Assembly (NCBI RefSeq): GCF_000420265.1
Contig: NZ_ATUP01000001.1
Span: forward strand, 372,001 to 436,000
Source of the DNA: Oceanicaulis alexandrii DSM 11625
GTDB lineage: Bacteria > Pseudomonadota > Alphaproteobacteria > Caulobacterales > Maricaulaceae
Length of the DNA stretch: 64,000 bases
Reading direction: 5' to 3'
A program made the translations under genes and the position numbers. Shown in pieces: positions 55,737 through 64,000 of the stretch (position 1 is the stretch's first letter; each line of letters opens with the position of its first letter). Below the pieces are notes generated by a model. It was not told where the DNA came from, did no database searches, and was given only the letters and a program-made list of their open reading frames with translations.

Positions 55737-56528
55737 GTGCGCTGGAATTTGATTATGGTTGGATGCGGAAACATGGGCGGCGCCCTGCTTTCGCGATGGA
55801 TCAAACTTGGCGGCGTCGGTGTGACCGTGGTCGATCCGGGCGAACCCAAACTGCCTGTGGGCGTGAAATGGGTGAAGTCCGTTGACGATCTGGACCCCTC
55901 CGAACGGTTTGACGCCCTGATCCTGGCCGTCAAACCCCAGCTGATCGATGTCGCCATTCCGCCCGCCGCCAAATTCGTCAGGGACAGCGGTTGCGTGGTT
56001 TCGATCGCCGCTGGCGCGTCAGCCGCCAAGGTGTCTGCCGCCGCAGGCGGCGTCAGCGCCCTGCGTCTCATGCCTAACATGCCTGCCCGTGTGGGTCGCG
56101 GCGTCAGCGGCCTGTATGCCGACGACACCGCCACCAAGGATCATCGCGAGCTTGGAACCATTCTGGGCGAAGCTGTTGGCGAAGCGATTTGGCTCGATGA
56201 CGAAGATCAGATCGATCGCATCACCGCAGCCGCCGGCAGCGGCCCTGGCTATGTTTTCGAATTCGCCCGCACCTATCAAAAGGCCGTCGAGGCGCAAGGC
56301 TTCGGCCCCAAGGATGCGCGTCGCCTGGTGATTGAAACCATGGCGGGCTGCATGGCCTTGGCGCTCGAAGATGAAGCTGGGTTTGAAGACCTGCGCAATT
56401 CCATCATGAGCAAGGGCGGCACAACCGCCGCCGGGGTCAACGCCCTCAACCATGACGGCGTGCTGGATGAACGGCTGAACGCCGCTCTCACCGCCGCCTA
56501 TACGCGCGCCGTCGAGCTGCGCGACTAA
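55737..56528 (+). CDS. proC: Pyrroline-5-carboxylate reductase
   Basis: ProC reduces pyrroline-5-carboxylate to proline. The 263 residues begin [19 protein letters not shown] (NAD(P)-binding GxGxMG), followed by [14 protein letters not shown] and the C-terminal signature with [19 protein letters not shown]. The GTG start has ACGGAGG 5 nt upstream. It is first of proC-proA-putP. Confidence 0.97.
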   Translation: MRWNLIMVGCGNMGGALLSRWIKLGGVGVTVVDPGEPKLPVGVKWVKSVDDLDPSERFDALILAVKPQLIDVAIPPAAKFVRDSGCVVSIAAGASAAKVSAAAGGVSALRLMPNMPARVGRGVSGLYADDTATKDHRELGTILGEAVGEAIWLDDEDQIDRITAAAGSGPGYVFEFARTYQKAVEAQGFGPKDARRLVIETMAGCMALALEDEAGFEDLRNSIMSKGGTTAAGVNALNHDGVLDERLNAALTAAYTRAVELRD

Positions 56529-56581
56529 GACTTTCACTCACCGCCCCCGATAACGGACGCTATAAAGGAGCCAGCCACCGT

Positions 56582-57874
56582 ATGACCGCTGTTCTCAGCC
56601 GGATGAACGACATGCCAGACACTTCTGATGTCACCGCCTATGTAAACGAGTTGGGGCGTCGCGCTGCGACCGCCGCCCGTTCGCTTGCGTCCGCTTCAAC
56701 CGAACGCAAGAACAAGGCGCTGACCGCCGCCGCCCAAGCCCTGCGCGACAACCGCGCACGGCTGCTGGAGGCGAACGCCAAGGATGTCGACAGCGTCAAG
56801 GCCGCGGGCAAGCCCGCCGCCTTCATCGACCGGCTGATCCTGGACGAAGGCCGGGTGAACGCGATTGCGGATGCGCTGGACCAGATCGCGACGCTGCCGG
56901 ACCCGGTGGGCCGGGTGCTGCACACCACCGAACGCCCGAACGGTTTGACCATCGAGCGTGTCGCCACGCCGCTTGGCGTGATCGGCATGATCTACGAAAG
57001 CCGCCCGAATGTGGGCGCGGACGCCGGTGCGCTTTGCCTGAAGTCCGGCAACGCGGTGATCCTGCGCGGCGGGTCTGAAAGCCTGAACTCCACACGCGTC
57101 ATTGTGGAATGCCTGGCCGAGGGCCTGAAAGCGGCGGACCTGCCGCTTGAATGCATCCAGATGATCGACACCACCGACCGCAACGCGGTGCAGGCGCTTC
57201 TGACCTGCGCCGAGTACGTGGATCTGGTGATCCCGCGCGGCGGCAAAGGCCTGGTGTCGCTGGTGCGCGACCAGGCGCGCGTACCGACGCTTTTGCACCT
57301 GGACGGCAATTGCCACACCTATGTGAACGCCGCGGCGGACCTGACAAAGGCGGCGGCGATCGTGAAAAACGCCAAGCTGCGCCGGACCGGCGTTTGCGGC
57401 GCGACGGAAAGCCTTGTTGTGGACCGCTCTATCGCCAAAGACTTCCTGCCCATGGCGCTCGACGCGCTGGGCGAGTGCGAAGTGCGCGGTGAAGCGGATG
57501 CCCGCGAGATCGATGCGCGGATCAAGCCGGCGACCGACGAGGACTTCTACACCGAGTATCTCGACACCATTTTGTCAGTGAAGCTGGTGGATGGCCCGGA
57601 CGAGGCCATTCCCTTCATCTCCGAGCATTCGTCAGCGCATACGGACGCCGTCGTCACCGAGGACGCGGCGATCGCCGAGCGTTTCCTCAACGAGATCGAT
57701 TCAGCGGTGGTGATGCACAACGCCTCCACTCAATTCTCTGATGGCGGCGAATTCGGCATGGGCGCGGAAATCGGCATCGCAACGGGTAAAATGCACGCGC
57801 GCGGTCCGGTGGGGCTGGAGCAGCTGACCAGCTTCAAATACCGTGTCCGCGGCAATGGCCAGACCCGGCCGTAA
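56582..57874 (+). CDS. proA: Gamma-glutamyl phosphate reductase
   Basis: ProA reduces gamma-glutamyl phosphate to glutamate semialdehyde, the second step of proline synthesis. The 430-residue aldehyde-dehydrogenase-fold protein has [18 protein letters not shown], the catalytic Cys in [15 protein letters not shown], and the closing [37 protein letters not shown] precedes the ATG. The initial [10 protein letters not shown] segment may be extra; internal Met 8 or 11 could be the true start. It lies 53 nt after proC. Confidence 0.97.
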   Translation: MTAVLSRMNDMPDTSDVTAYVNELGRRAATAARSLASASTERKNKALTAAAQALRDNRARLLEANAKDVDSVKAAGKPAAFIDRLILDEGRVNAIADALDQIATLPDPVGRVLHTTERPNGLTIERVATPLGVIGMIYESRPNVGADAGALCLKSGNAVILRGGSESLNSTRVIVECLAEGLKAADLPLECIQMIDTTDRNAVQALLTCAEYVDLVIPRGGKGLVSLVRDQARVPTLLHLDGNCHTYVNAAADLTKAAAIVKNAKLRRTGVCGATESLVVDRSIAKDFLPMALDALGECEVRGEADAREIDARIKPATDEDFYTEYLDTILSVKLVDGPDEAIPFISEHSSAHTDAVVTEDAAIAERFLNEIDSAVVMHNASTQFSDGGEFGMGAEIGIATGKMHARGPVGLEQLTSFKYRVRGNGQTRP

Positions 57875-57926
57875 GCCCAAAACCATAGCTTAATCGAACT
57901 CTTTACGCGTTCATTCGGGGGCCATC

Positions 57927-59462
57927 ATGCAAGTTGAAGCGCTTGTGTCGCTCGGGGCGTACTTCGTCCTGATGCTCGGCATCGGGCTATACGCCTACAA
58001 AAAATCCACTGACGACGTGTCCGGCTACATGCTGGGCGGTCGCAAACTTCACCCCGCCGTCGGCGCGCTCTCTGCGGGCGCGTCCGACATGTCAGGCTGG
58101 ATGCTGATGGGCCTTCCCGGGGCCGTCTATGTCTCGGGTCTGGGCGCGGCGTGGATCGCGGTGGGCCTCGTGATCGGGGCGTATTTTAACTACCTGCTGG
58201 TGGCCCCGCGGCTGCGCGTTTACACCGAGATCGCAGACGACGCGATCACCATCCCCGACTATTTCGAGAAGCGCTTCAGCGATGACACCCGCATCCTGCG
58301 GATCCTGTCGTCAGTGGTGATCGTGATCTTCTTCACCCTGTACACCTCGTCAGGCGTTGTGGCGGGCGGCAAGCTGTTTGAAGCCAGCTTCGGCCTCGAC
58401 TACCGACTAGGGCTGTTCCTGACAGCGGGCGTGGTTATCGCCTATACCCTGTTCGGCGGTTTCCTCGCGGTCAGTCTGACGGACTTCGTGCAGGGCGTGA
58501 TCATGTTCGTGGCCCTGATCATGGTGCCCATCGTGGCCTTCACGCAGCTGGGAGGCCTGGGCGAAATCGTCGACACCACCCGCGCCGCCGCCGACGTGCC
58601 CCACTACATGTCCATGATCCCCGACCCGCTCACTTCCATGAGCATTATCGGCATCATTTCAGCGATGAGCTGGGGTCTGGGCTATTTCGGACAACCGCAC
58701 ATCATCGTGCGCTTCATGGCGATCCGGACGCTCAGGGAAGTGGCGACCGCCCGACTGATCGGCATGAGCTGGATGATCGTCACGGTCATCGGCGCCGTGC
58801 TGACGGGTATTTTCGGCCTCGCCTTCGTCACCCAGAACGGCGCGATGATCGAACAGAGCGGCATCGAGTTCACGGATTCCGAGACCATCTTCATCCTGAT
58901 GAGCCAGATCCTGTTCCATCCGCTGGTGGGCGGCTTCTTGCTGGCGGCGATCCTGGCGGCGATCATGTCCACCATCTCCAGCCAGCTTCTGGTGTCCTCA
59001 AGCTCCTTGACCGAGGACTTCTACAAGACCTTCCTGCGTCGCGGCGCCAGCCAGAAAGAGCTGGTGTTGATCGGACGCCTGTCGGTTCTGGTCGTGTCGC
59101 TGGTGGCGATCTTCCTCGCCTTTGACCGGTCGAGCTCGATCCTGGATCTGGTGTCCAACGCCTGGGCCGGTTTCGGCGCCGCCTTCGGTCCGCTGATCCT
59201 GTTCAGCCTGTATCGCAGGAATATGAGCCGTTCGGCCGCCATCGCCGGCATGGTGACGGGCGCGGTCGTGGTGCTGTTCTGGCTGTACGCGCCCATCTCG
59301 ATCAATGGCGGATCGCTGTCCGCCTTCATGTACGAGATGATCCCGGGCTTCCTGGCGTCAACGCTCGCTATTCTGATCACGGACGCCGTCACCAAAGCCC
59401 CGCGCGGCAAGGTGAAAGACCAATATGACGCTATGGAAGCGCATATTGAAGAACACGGCTAA
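57927..59462 (+). CDS. putP: Sodium/proline symporter
   Basis: PutP is an SSS-family transporter taking up proline with sodium. The 511-residue protein has about 13 helices; the N-terminal GGRKLHPAVGALSAGASDMSG, GLPGAVYVSGLGAAWIAVGL and GYFGQPHIIVRFMAIR are typical PutP signatures. It ends in a short acidic cytoplasmic tail. The gene follows proA by 52 nt, joining uptake to synthesis. Confidence 0.95.
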   Translation: MQVEALVSLGAYFVLMLGIGLYAYKKSTDDVSGYMLGGRKLHPAVGALSAGASDMSGWMLMGLPGAVYVSGLGAAWIAVGLVIGAYFNYLLVAPRLRVYTEIADDAITIPDYFEKRFSDDTRILRILSSVVIVIFFTLYTSSGVVAGGKLFEASFGLDYRLGLFLTAGVVIAYTLFGGFLAVSLTDFVQGVIMFVALIMVPIVAFTQLGGLGEIVDTTRAAADVPHYMSMIPDPLTSMSIIGIISAMSWGLGYFGQPHIIVRFMAIRTLREVATARLIGMSWMIVTVIGAVLTGIFGLAFVTQNGAMIEQSGIEFTDSETIFILMSQILFHPLVGGFLLAAILAAIMSTISSQLLVSSSSLTEDFYKTFLRRGASQKELVLIGRLSVLVVSLVAIFLAFDRSSSILDLVSNAWAGFGAAFGPLILFSLYRRNMSRSAAIAGMVTGAVVVLFWLYAPISINGGSLSAFMYEMIPGFLASTLAILITDAVTKAPRGKVKDQYDAMEAHIEEHG

Positions 59463-59487
59463 GCTCCGCGCTCAGCCTGATCGGTCA

Positions 59488-59517
59488 AACGCCGGCCTCA
59501 TCGTGGCCGGCGTTTTG
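59488..59517 (+). terminator. Intrinsic terminator after putP
   Basis: An 11-bp stem AAACGCCGGCC/GGCCGGCGTTT (59488-59498 with 59506-59516), 7-nt loop and a following T, 25 nt after the putP stop. Confidence 0.85.
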
Positions 59518-59577
59518 CTGTCCGGCCCCTGTCACGACCGCCGCCGCGTCAGTCCGCCACATGGTGTAACCGGTCAG

Positions 59578-59606
59578 TAGACACCATATCTCTTATCAAT
59601 TATCAA
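59578..59606 (+). promoter_or_regulatory. Candidate promoter of the DUF2892 gene
   Basis: TAGACA (59578-59583) and TATCAA (59601-59606) are separated by 17 nt; the -10 element lies inside the operator-like sequence, as expected for repression. Confidence 0.55.
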
Positions 59607-59622
59607 AACTGATAATAGTTGA
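59594..59622. promoter_or_regulatory. Operator-like palindrome upstream of DUF2892 gene (site 1)
   Basis: The AT-rich imperfect palindrome has ATTATC and GATAAT half-sites separated by 6 nt (59599-59604 and 59611-59616). The sequence TATCAATTATC plus the flanking bases recurs upstream of sqr (18 of 22 positions identical). It overlaps the candidate -10 and abuts the ribosome site, suiting a repressor. Confidence 0.6.
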
Positions 59623-59629
59623 GGACGCC

Positions 59630-59833
59630 ATGACAATCGGACGCGCAGTCACCTTGCTGGCAGGAACCATGGTTCTGGTTTCGCTGCTTCTGTCACAGCT
59701 TCACAGCCCTTACTGGCTGTGGCTGACCGCTTTTGTGGGATTGAACCTTGTACAATCCAGCTTCACCGGATTTTGTCCCGCCGCCATGATCTTCAAGGTC
59801 CTGGGGGTGAAGCCTGGCGGCGCCTTTTCCTAG
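59630..59833 (+). CDS. DUF2892 (YgaP-like) inner-membrane protein
   Basis: A 67-residue protein with two hydrophobic segments ([18 protein letters not shown] and [20 protein letters not shown]), ending [17 protein letters not shown]. This is the DUF2892 pattern, found alone or fused to rhodanese (YgaP) in sulfur and sulfide-resistance loci. The conserved GFCP Cys is present. It sits beside the SQR gene in convergent orientation and shares the same operator-like sequence, so co-regulation is likely. Confidence 0.88.
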   Translation: MTIGRAVTLLAGTMVLVSLLLSQLHSPYWLWLTAFVGLNLVQSSFTGFCPAAMIFKVLGVKPGGAFS

Positions 59834-59860
59834 AAGGTTCGCCCCCGTCGTCAGGCGAGA

Positions 59861-59892
59861 AACCCCGGCGTCCCCCACGCCGGGGTTTTTTG
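59861..59892. terminator. Intrinsic terminator between DUF2892 and sqr
   Basis: An 11-bp stem AACCCCGGCGT/ACGCCGGGGTT (59861-59871 with 59877-59887), 5-nt loop and a following T-run separates the convergent genes. Confidence 0.88.
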
Positions 59893-59914
59893 CGTCTGGA
59901 TTTCAGACGCTGGG

Positions 59915-61198
59915 TCAGCCCTTGCTGTCACGCACCTTGGTGATGCCCAGAAGGTCCAGCATCATGCGCTCATAGAAGGGCTCGCTGACCCCGCGGCGCA
60001 TCTTGCCCATGAAATAGCCTTCAAACGCCGCCTTCGCCATATGGACCCAGCCGCCCTCCACCGCCCAGTTCACATTGCGCGGCGGGATTTGGGGCATGGC
60101 GACGAACGCCACCCCGCCATCGCCAAAGTCCGCGATGCAGACCGCGTTCCAGGTGGATTCGTGCTTCATCTCCCGCCCTTCAATCAGGGCGCGGATATTC
60201 TTGGCGGCGGCGCGCACCATGGATTCGATCATGAAACCGGTTTTCGGCACGCCCACCGGCACCGGATAGGAGGCCACGGGCGGAATGGCGACGCACACGC
60301 CGACGGAGAAGATTTTCGGCCAGTTGGGGTTTTGCTGATGGCGATCCACCAGCACGAAGCCCTTTTCGTTGACGAGACCGTCCACGCCAAACACTGCGTC
60401 CACGCCCTTGAAGGCCGGCAGCACCATGGAGTGCTTGAAGGGCAGTTCATGGGTTTCCACCACTTCGCCCTGGCGCCCCACCTCCTCCACATGCATCAGG
60501 CCCGCTTCAACTTTCGTGATGCGGGCGGAGGTGATGAATTTGATCGAGCGCTGACGCAGCTCATGCTCAAGCAGGCCCTTGGTGTCCCCCACGCCGTCCA
60601 GGCCCAGATGACCGATATAAGGCTCTGAAGTCACGAAGGTCATCGGCACCTGGTCGCGAATCTTCTTGCGCCGAAGATCGGTTTCCAGCGTGAAGACATG
60701 CTCATAGGCCGGACCGAAACAGGATGCGCCCTGCACTGCGCCGACAATCACCGGGCCGGGATCCGCGACCAGCTTCTCCCAGTCCTCACCAGCAAGTTCG
60801 GCATGGTTCACATGACAGACCGACTGGGTGTGACCGCCATGGGGGCCCAGCCCTTCAATGGCGTCAAAGTCGAGCTTGGGCCCCGTGGCGATGACCAGAT
60901 AATCATAGCGAATCGTCTCGCCATTGCTCAGCTCCACCTGATCGCGATCTGGATGAACCTTGGTGGCGGCGGCATGGATGAACTCAATGCCGCGCTTTTT
61001 CAAAAGCGGCGCAAGCTCGATCTTGATCTGCTCGGCCTCCCGCCAGCCCACCGCCACCCACGGGTTGGAGGGGGTGAAGTGAAATGTCGGGGAATCGCTG
61101 ATCACCGTGATGGTGTCAGTCTTTCGCATCTGCTCGCGCGCTTCGAACGCCATGGGCAATCCGCCCAGACCTGCACCAAGAATGACGATGTCAGCCAT
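59915..61198 (-). CDS. sqr: Sulfide:quinone oxidoreductase
   Basis: The 427-residue flavoprotein oxidises sulfide and passes electrons to the quinone pool at the membrane. The FAD motif IVILGAGLGGLPMA opens the protein and YDYLVIATGPKLDFD follows. Catalytic cysteines are at residues 128 (QSVCHVN), 160 (QGASCFGPAYE) and 354 (NAVCIADFGDGG), very close to Cys128, Cys160 and Cys356 of the Acidithiobacillus type I enzyme. This strongly supports SQR over a generic NADH dehydrogenase. GGGAGG precedes the ATG. It faces the DUF2892 gene and shares an operator-like site. Confidence 0.93.
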   Translation of the reverse strand: MADIVILGAGLGGLPMAFEAREQMRKTDTITVISDSPTFHFTPSNPWVAVGWREAEQIKIELAPLLKKRGIEFIHAAATKVHPDRDQVELSNGETIRYDYLVIATGPKLDFDAIEGLGPHGGHTQSVCHVNHAELAGEDWEKLVADPGPVIVGAVQGASCFGPAYEHVFTLETDLRRKKIRDQVPMTFVTSEPYIGHLGLDGVGDTKGLLEHELRQRSIKFITSARITKVEAGLMHVEEVGRQGEVVETHELPFKHSMVLPAFKGVDAVFGVDGLVNEKGFVLVDRHQQNPNWPKIFSVGVCVAIPPVASYPVPVGVPKTGFMIESMVRAAAKNIRALIEGREMKHESTWNAVCIADFGDGGVAFVAMPQIPPRNVNWAVEGGWVHMAKAAFEGYFMGKMRRGVSEPFYERMMLDLLGITKVRDSKG

Positions 61199-61218
61199 AT
61201 CAAACCTCCCGCTGTCAC

Positions 61219-61242
61219 CCTGTCACGCGAAATCGTGACGGG
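61219..61242 (-). other. Hairpin in the sqr leader
   Basis: A 9-bp stem with one G-U pair (61219-61227 with 61234-61242), 6-nt loop, lies just upstream of the sqr ribosome site on the minus-strand transcript. A role in translation or mRNA stability is only possible, not shown. Confidence 0.3.
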
Positions 61243-61305
61243 CCTTATCTTCTCGCAAGAGTGTCGCGCCCTGAGGCCGAGCATCCCATTAGGCAGATCG
61301 TCGCA

Positions 61306-61327
61306 TATCAATTATCGAAAATGTTAG
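61306..61327. promoter_or_regulatory. Operator-like sequence upstream of sqr (site 2)
   Basis: TATCAATTATCGAAA (61306-61320) matches site 1 at 59594-59608 with one mismatch, and further bases agree downstream. It is 108 nt upstream of the sqr ATG, between sqr and the 3' end of the patatin gene. Confidence 0.55.
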
Positions 61328-61340
61328 ACGTTAACGGGCG

Positions 61341-63545
61341 TTAAAACGAACCGCCCAGATGCAAGAAAAGCCCGCCCGCGCCCTCTTCCCCGATCGCCCC
61401 GCCCAGAATGACCGGACCCAGAACGGTGTCGACACCCAGATAAAGCGCGCCGGAATAGGTGGCGCCCGCCTCGCCCGGAGCCAGAAAGTCCAACTCCACA
61501 TGCGCCGCTTCCAGCAGCACGCCTGCATAGACCGGCACATTGAAAACGGCGCCGGTCCGGTCCAGTCGCTGATACGCTTCCAGTGAACCGTAAACATAGG
61601 CATTGGTCGGAACGGCGTTCTGCGCATAGGCGGAGATGGAACGAAACCCGCCCAGCGAGATCAGGTCAATCGGGTCATCGTTTTCATTGCGCACCTGCCC
61701 GCCTCTCACGCTGGCCAGCAGGCCCAGATCCCCAAGCTCGAACGCACGCATCCCCGATACAGACAGCTGGACCGTATCTGACGCGTCATCGCCCAGGCTG
61801 AACAGCTGATACGCCTCCGCGCTCAGCGCCATGCCGCGTGTCGGCCAACTCAAGTGATCCAGTGTATCCATGCGGACGCCACCGCCGACACCCGCCAGCG
61901 TATAAACAAGAGGCTGCAGGTCAGGCAGCAGCGTCACCTTGGCTTCGGTTCGCCCGCGACGCACTTCACCGCCCATATAGGCCATACCCCAATCACCGAG
62001 CTCACGTCCCAGCCGCAAGCGGGCGCCGGCTTTCTGGTCCCAGAACTCGCCCAGACGCAGATCGCCAATTCTCAAGGGCGTTTCCTCGCCTTCATAGAAC
62101 AGGCTCGGCTCATAAAAATACCGCCCCGCCTCTCCGAAGGGCTGCTGGAGCACCGCTTCCAGACCGTTCGTGGTGCCCAGCTCCACAGACAGACTGAAAT
62201 CCCCGCCGCGATGAGAAAACGGCCGACGCGAATACCGCGCCAGCACCGAGAAGGTGGAATCCCCTGCAAAGGTGTTGGACAGACGCACGCCGCCCTGAAG
62301 CTGGCTGCGCCCGATATCGCGCTCATCCACCATCAGCACCAGACCGCTCTCATCGTGGGCCAGATCCGCTTCACCCAGCGCGCCAAACGCCGTCAGCGCG
62401 TTCAGCCGTCGCGGCAACAGATCCTCATCCCCTTGCAGCGCGCGCTCCAGATTGGCGCGAGCGCTGAGCACCCCGTCATCAATTGTGGTGTTGTTGATCA
62501 CCCGGATGTCGGCCTCCGCATACTGGGACACATGCGGACGCGGCATCGCCTGTCGCCTCGACGGCGCGGCGATCTGCGCAATCTCGCGCAGCGCGTCCAG
62601 ATGGTCCTGTGCTGCGCGTGCGCCATTGGAGACGCCATGGGCGGCCTGATCAAACGCCGTGGTCGACAAGCCCTCCAGAGACGGGGTGATCAGGACATCA
62701 CGCTCTTTCAACCGGGCCACGTCCGCTTGTCGGTTGCGCCAGACCGTCACCCGGATCAATTGCTGCAGGGTCTCGGACATGGACGGCGCCTCGCCGGGCG
62801 TAGGCGGTTCGACGCTGGTGTCGATGGCGATAATGATGTCCGCGCCCATCTGGCGCGCCTGACGCACCGGTAATTGCGCGGCCATGCCGCCATCCACATA
62901 CAAGACGCCGTCAATCTCGCGGGGGCGAAACGCGCCCGGCACCGCCATGCTGGCCAGCATGGATTGCACCAGATCGCCGGATGACAAGGCGACCGCATCG
63001 CCGGAGGAGAAATCCGTGACAACCGCACGATAGGGCGTGCTGAGCGCGTCAAAGTCCGCGTCCAGAGGCACATGAAAGGTCAGGCTGCGAAAATGCTGGC
63101 GCAGGCCGCGCATGGAGCGCATGCCGCCTGGCAACCTCGCCCCGTTTTCTCCCAAGCCGACCAAGGCGCCGGTCAGATATTCGGATGCGCGCTCGGACTG
63201 CAAATAGGACTGGTCTTCGCGCGGGGGGCGGCCGCTGAACACCTCCGGCCAGTCAGTATAGACAAAGATGTCTTCCAGCTCTTCGGCGGAATAGCCGGCG
63301 GCGTACAAACCGCCCACCACCGCGCCCATGGACGTACCGACAACGCAATGGACGGGAACCCCCATCTCCTCGATGACTTTCAACGCCCCGATTTGAGTGC
63401 TGGCGAGCGCCCCGCCCCCGCTCAACACAAGCGCTACATCGGGGCCGTCCGCATCTGAGTGATCACAAGCTCGGGCGGCAGGCATTGCGGTGAACGCGAG
63501 CGTCAGCGCGGTGATCGCCGCGCTCAAAACTGCGGTGGTGTTCAT
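61341..63545 (-). CDS. Patatin-like phospholipase fused to outer-membrane barrel (PlpD-like, type Vd)
   Basis: The 734-residue product has a signal peptide (TALTLAFTAMPAARAC), a patatin domain with the oxyanion motif LVLSGGGALASTQIGAL, the nucleophile in VVGTSMGAVVGGLYAAG and the Asp dyad in YVDGGMAAQLPV, and a POTRA-like region (about 340-420). A C-terminal beta-barrel ends in HLGGSF. The domain order and length match PlpD of Pseudomonas, a type Vd self-exporting phospholipase A1. Start ATG 63545 begins the signal peptide. Confidence 0.92.
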   Translation of the reverse strand: MNTTAVLSAAITALTLAFTAMPAARACDHSDADGPDVALVLSGGGALASTQIGALKVIEEMGVPVHCVVGTSMGAVVGGLYAAGYSAEELEDIFVYTDWPEVFSGRPPREDQSYLQSERASEYLTGALVGLGENGARLPGGMRSMRGLRQHFRSLTFHVPLDADFDALSTPYRAVVTDFSSGDAVALSSGDLVQSMLASMAVPGAFRPREIDGVLYVDGGMAAQLPVRQARQMGADIIIAIDTSVEPPTPGEAPSMSETLQQLIRVTVWRNRQADVARLKERDVLITPSLEGLSTTAFDQAAHGVSNGARAAQDHLDALREIAQIAAPSRRQAMPRPHVSQYAEADIRVINNTTIDDGVLSARANLERALQGDEDLLPRRLNALTAFGALGEADLAHDESGLVLMVDERDIGRSQLQGGVRLSNTFAGDSTFSVLARYSRRPFSHRGGDFSLSVELGTTNGLEAVLQQPFGEAGRYFYEPSLFYEGEETPLRIGDLRLGEFWDQKAGARLRLGRELGDWGMAYMGGEVRRGRTEAKVTLLPDLQPLVYTLAGVGGGVRMDTLDHLSWPTRGMALSAEAYQLFSLGDDASDTVQLSVSGMRAFELGDLGLLASVRGGQVRNENDDPIDLISLGGFRSISAYAQNAVPTNAYVYGSLEAYQRLDRTGAVFNVPVYAGVLLEAAHVELDFLAPGEAGATYSGALYLGVDTVLGPVILGGAIGEEGAGGLFLHLGGSF

Positions 63546-63639
63546 ACTGTGCGTCCCCGATCCAGCCTGCGTCCCGACAGGCAGAGGGGTTCTTATGCAT
63601 GATTTCGGCGAAAACACGGCCTGCCGAAAAAGCCGCACA

Positions 63640-64000
63640 TCACGCCAGCTCGCCGGCTTCTGCCTGACGGCGCCACATGGCGGCGTAACGGCCGTCCGCC
63701 TCTAGCAGAGCGGCGTGATCGCCCTGTTCGGTCACATGCCCGTCTTCCAGAACAATGATCTGGTCAGCCTTGGCGATGGTGGACAGACGGTGCGCCACCG
63801 CAATCGTCGTGCGCCCGCGCGCCGCCTCGGCCAAAGCGGCCTGAACCTCGCTCTCGGTTTCTGAATCCAGCGCCGAAGTAGCCTCGTCCAGAATAAGGAT
63901 GGGCGGGTTTCGCAAGATCGCGCGGGCGACGCCGACGCGCTGTTTTTCTCCGCCCGAGAGCTTCAGCCCGCGCTCGCCCACCCGCGTCTCCAGCCCTTTG
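63640..64000 (-). CDS. ABC exporter, C-terminal part (partial)
   Basis: Only the last 120 or so residues are in the window; the frame runs off the right edge. The nucleotide-binding domain is clear: [21 protein letters not shown] (signature), [13 protein letters not shown] (Walker B) and [13 protein letters not shown] (H-loop). The sequence resembles the Atm1/MsbA-type exporters with fused permease, but the membrane part is outside the window. The stop is 94 nt from the patatin start. Confidence 0.9.
   Translation of the reverse strand, partial: KGLETRVGERGLKLSGGEKQRVGVARAILRNPPILILDEATSALDSETESEVQAALAEAARGRTTIAVAHRLSTIAKADQIIVLEDGHVTEQGDHAALLEADGRYAAMWRRQAEAGELA

Overview
The window is about 64 kb of GC-rich, densely coded chromosome from an alphaproteobacterium. 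A relative of the Caulobacterales/Maricaulales (Maricaulis- or Oceanicaulis-like) is most likely. This placement is inference from four signs: a PopZ (DUF2497) polar-organizer gene, an alphaproteobacterial LexA box (GTTC-N7-GTTC) between ssb and uvrA, the conserved order scpA-scpB-tatABC-serS-surE-pcm-(LysM/M23)-yajC-secD-secF-Mth938, and TolC next to a PCMT-like gene. Most of the window is core genome. No phage, insertion sequence, CRISPR array or obvious defence island was seen.

Layout. 0-7 kb: end of a porin-like gene, small hypotheticals, tRNA-Lys, a lipoprotein, the queuosine genes tgt and queA, a lone acyl-CoA carboxylase carboxyltransferase subunit, and a membrane-anchored EEP-family enzyme. 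7-14 kb: a minus-strand run gyrA > coaD > two cyclophilins, then sodC translationally coupled to a kelch protein. 14-17.6 kb: divergent ssb and uvrA sharing a LexA box. 17.6-21.5 kb: three tandem polytopic membrane proteins that look related, ending in a CPBP intramembrane protease. 21.6-28.5 kb: trmFO, an S9 peptidase, a squalene/phytoene-synthase-like gene, Fe-SOD, a serine hydrolase and an AT-richer orphan gene. 28.5-42.8 kb: the long minus-strand core cluster from dgt to Mth938 (SPOR, nagZ, scpAB, tatABC, serS, surE, pcm, an NlpD-like protein, yajC, secDF). 42.9-49.1 kb: erpA and xth, separated by an accessory block (nitroreductase, 7TM-AraC regulator, serine hydrolase, two related small membrane proteins). 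49.1-54.3 kb: DUF3137, popZ, tolC, a PCMT-like methyltransferase, tRNA-Cys, a DUF962 gene, a candidate small RNA and tRNA-Asn. 54.3-59.5 kb: a complete proline cluster (proB divergent from proC-proA-putP). 59.6-61.3 kb: sulfide:quinone oxidoreductase and a DUF2892 membrane protein, each preceded by the same AT-rich operator-like sequence. 61.3-64 kb: a patatin/outer-membrane-barrel protein of PlpD (type Vd) type and the end of an ABC exporter.

No wholly new multi-gene system could be demonstrated. The strongest leads are the shared operator of the sulfide genes, the candidate sRNA at about 53.9 kb, the three-paralogue membrane operon, the acidic EP-repeat linker of PopZ, and key-residue losses in Tgt (zinc cysteines), the NlpD-like M23 domain, SodC and the second PCMT. 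Start codons were moved from the longest open frame wherever a Shine-Dalgarno sequence, signal peptide or family N-terminus favoured an internal start.
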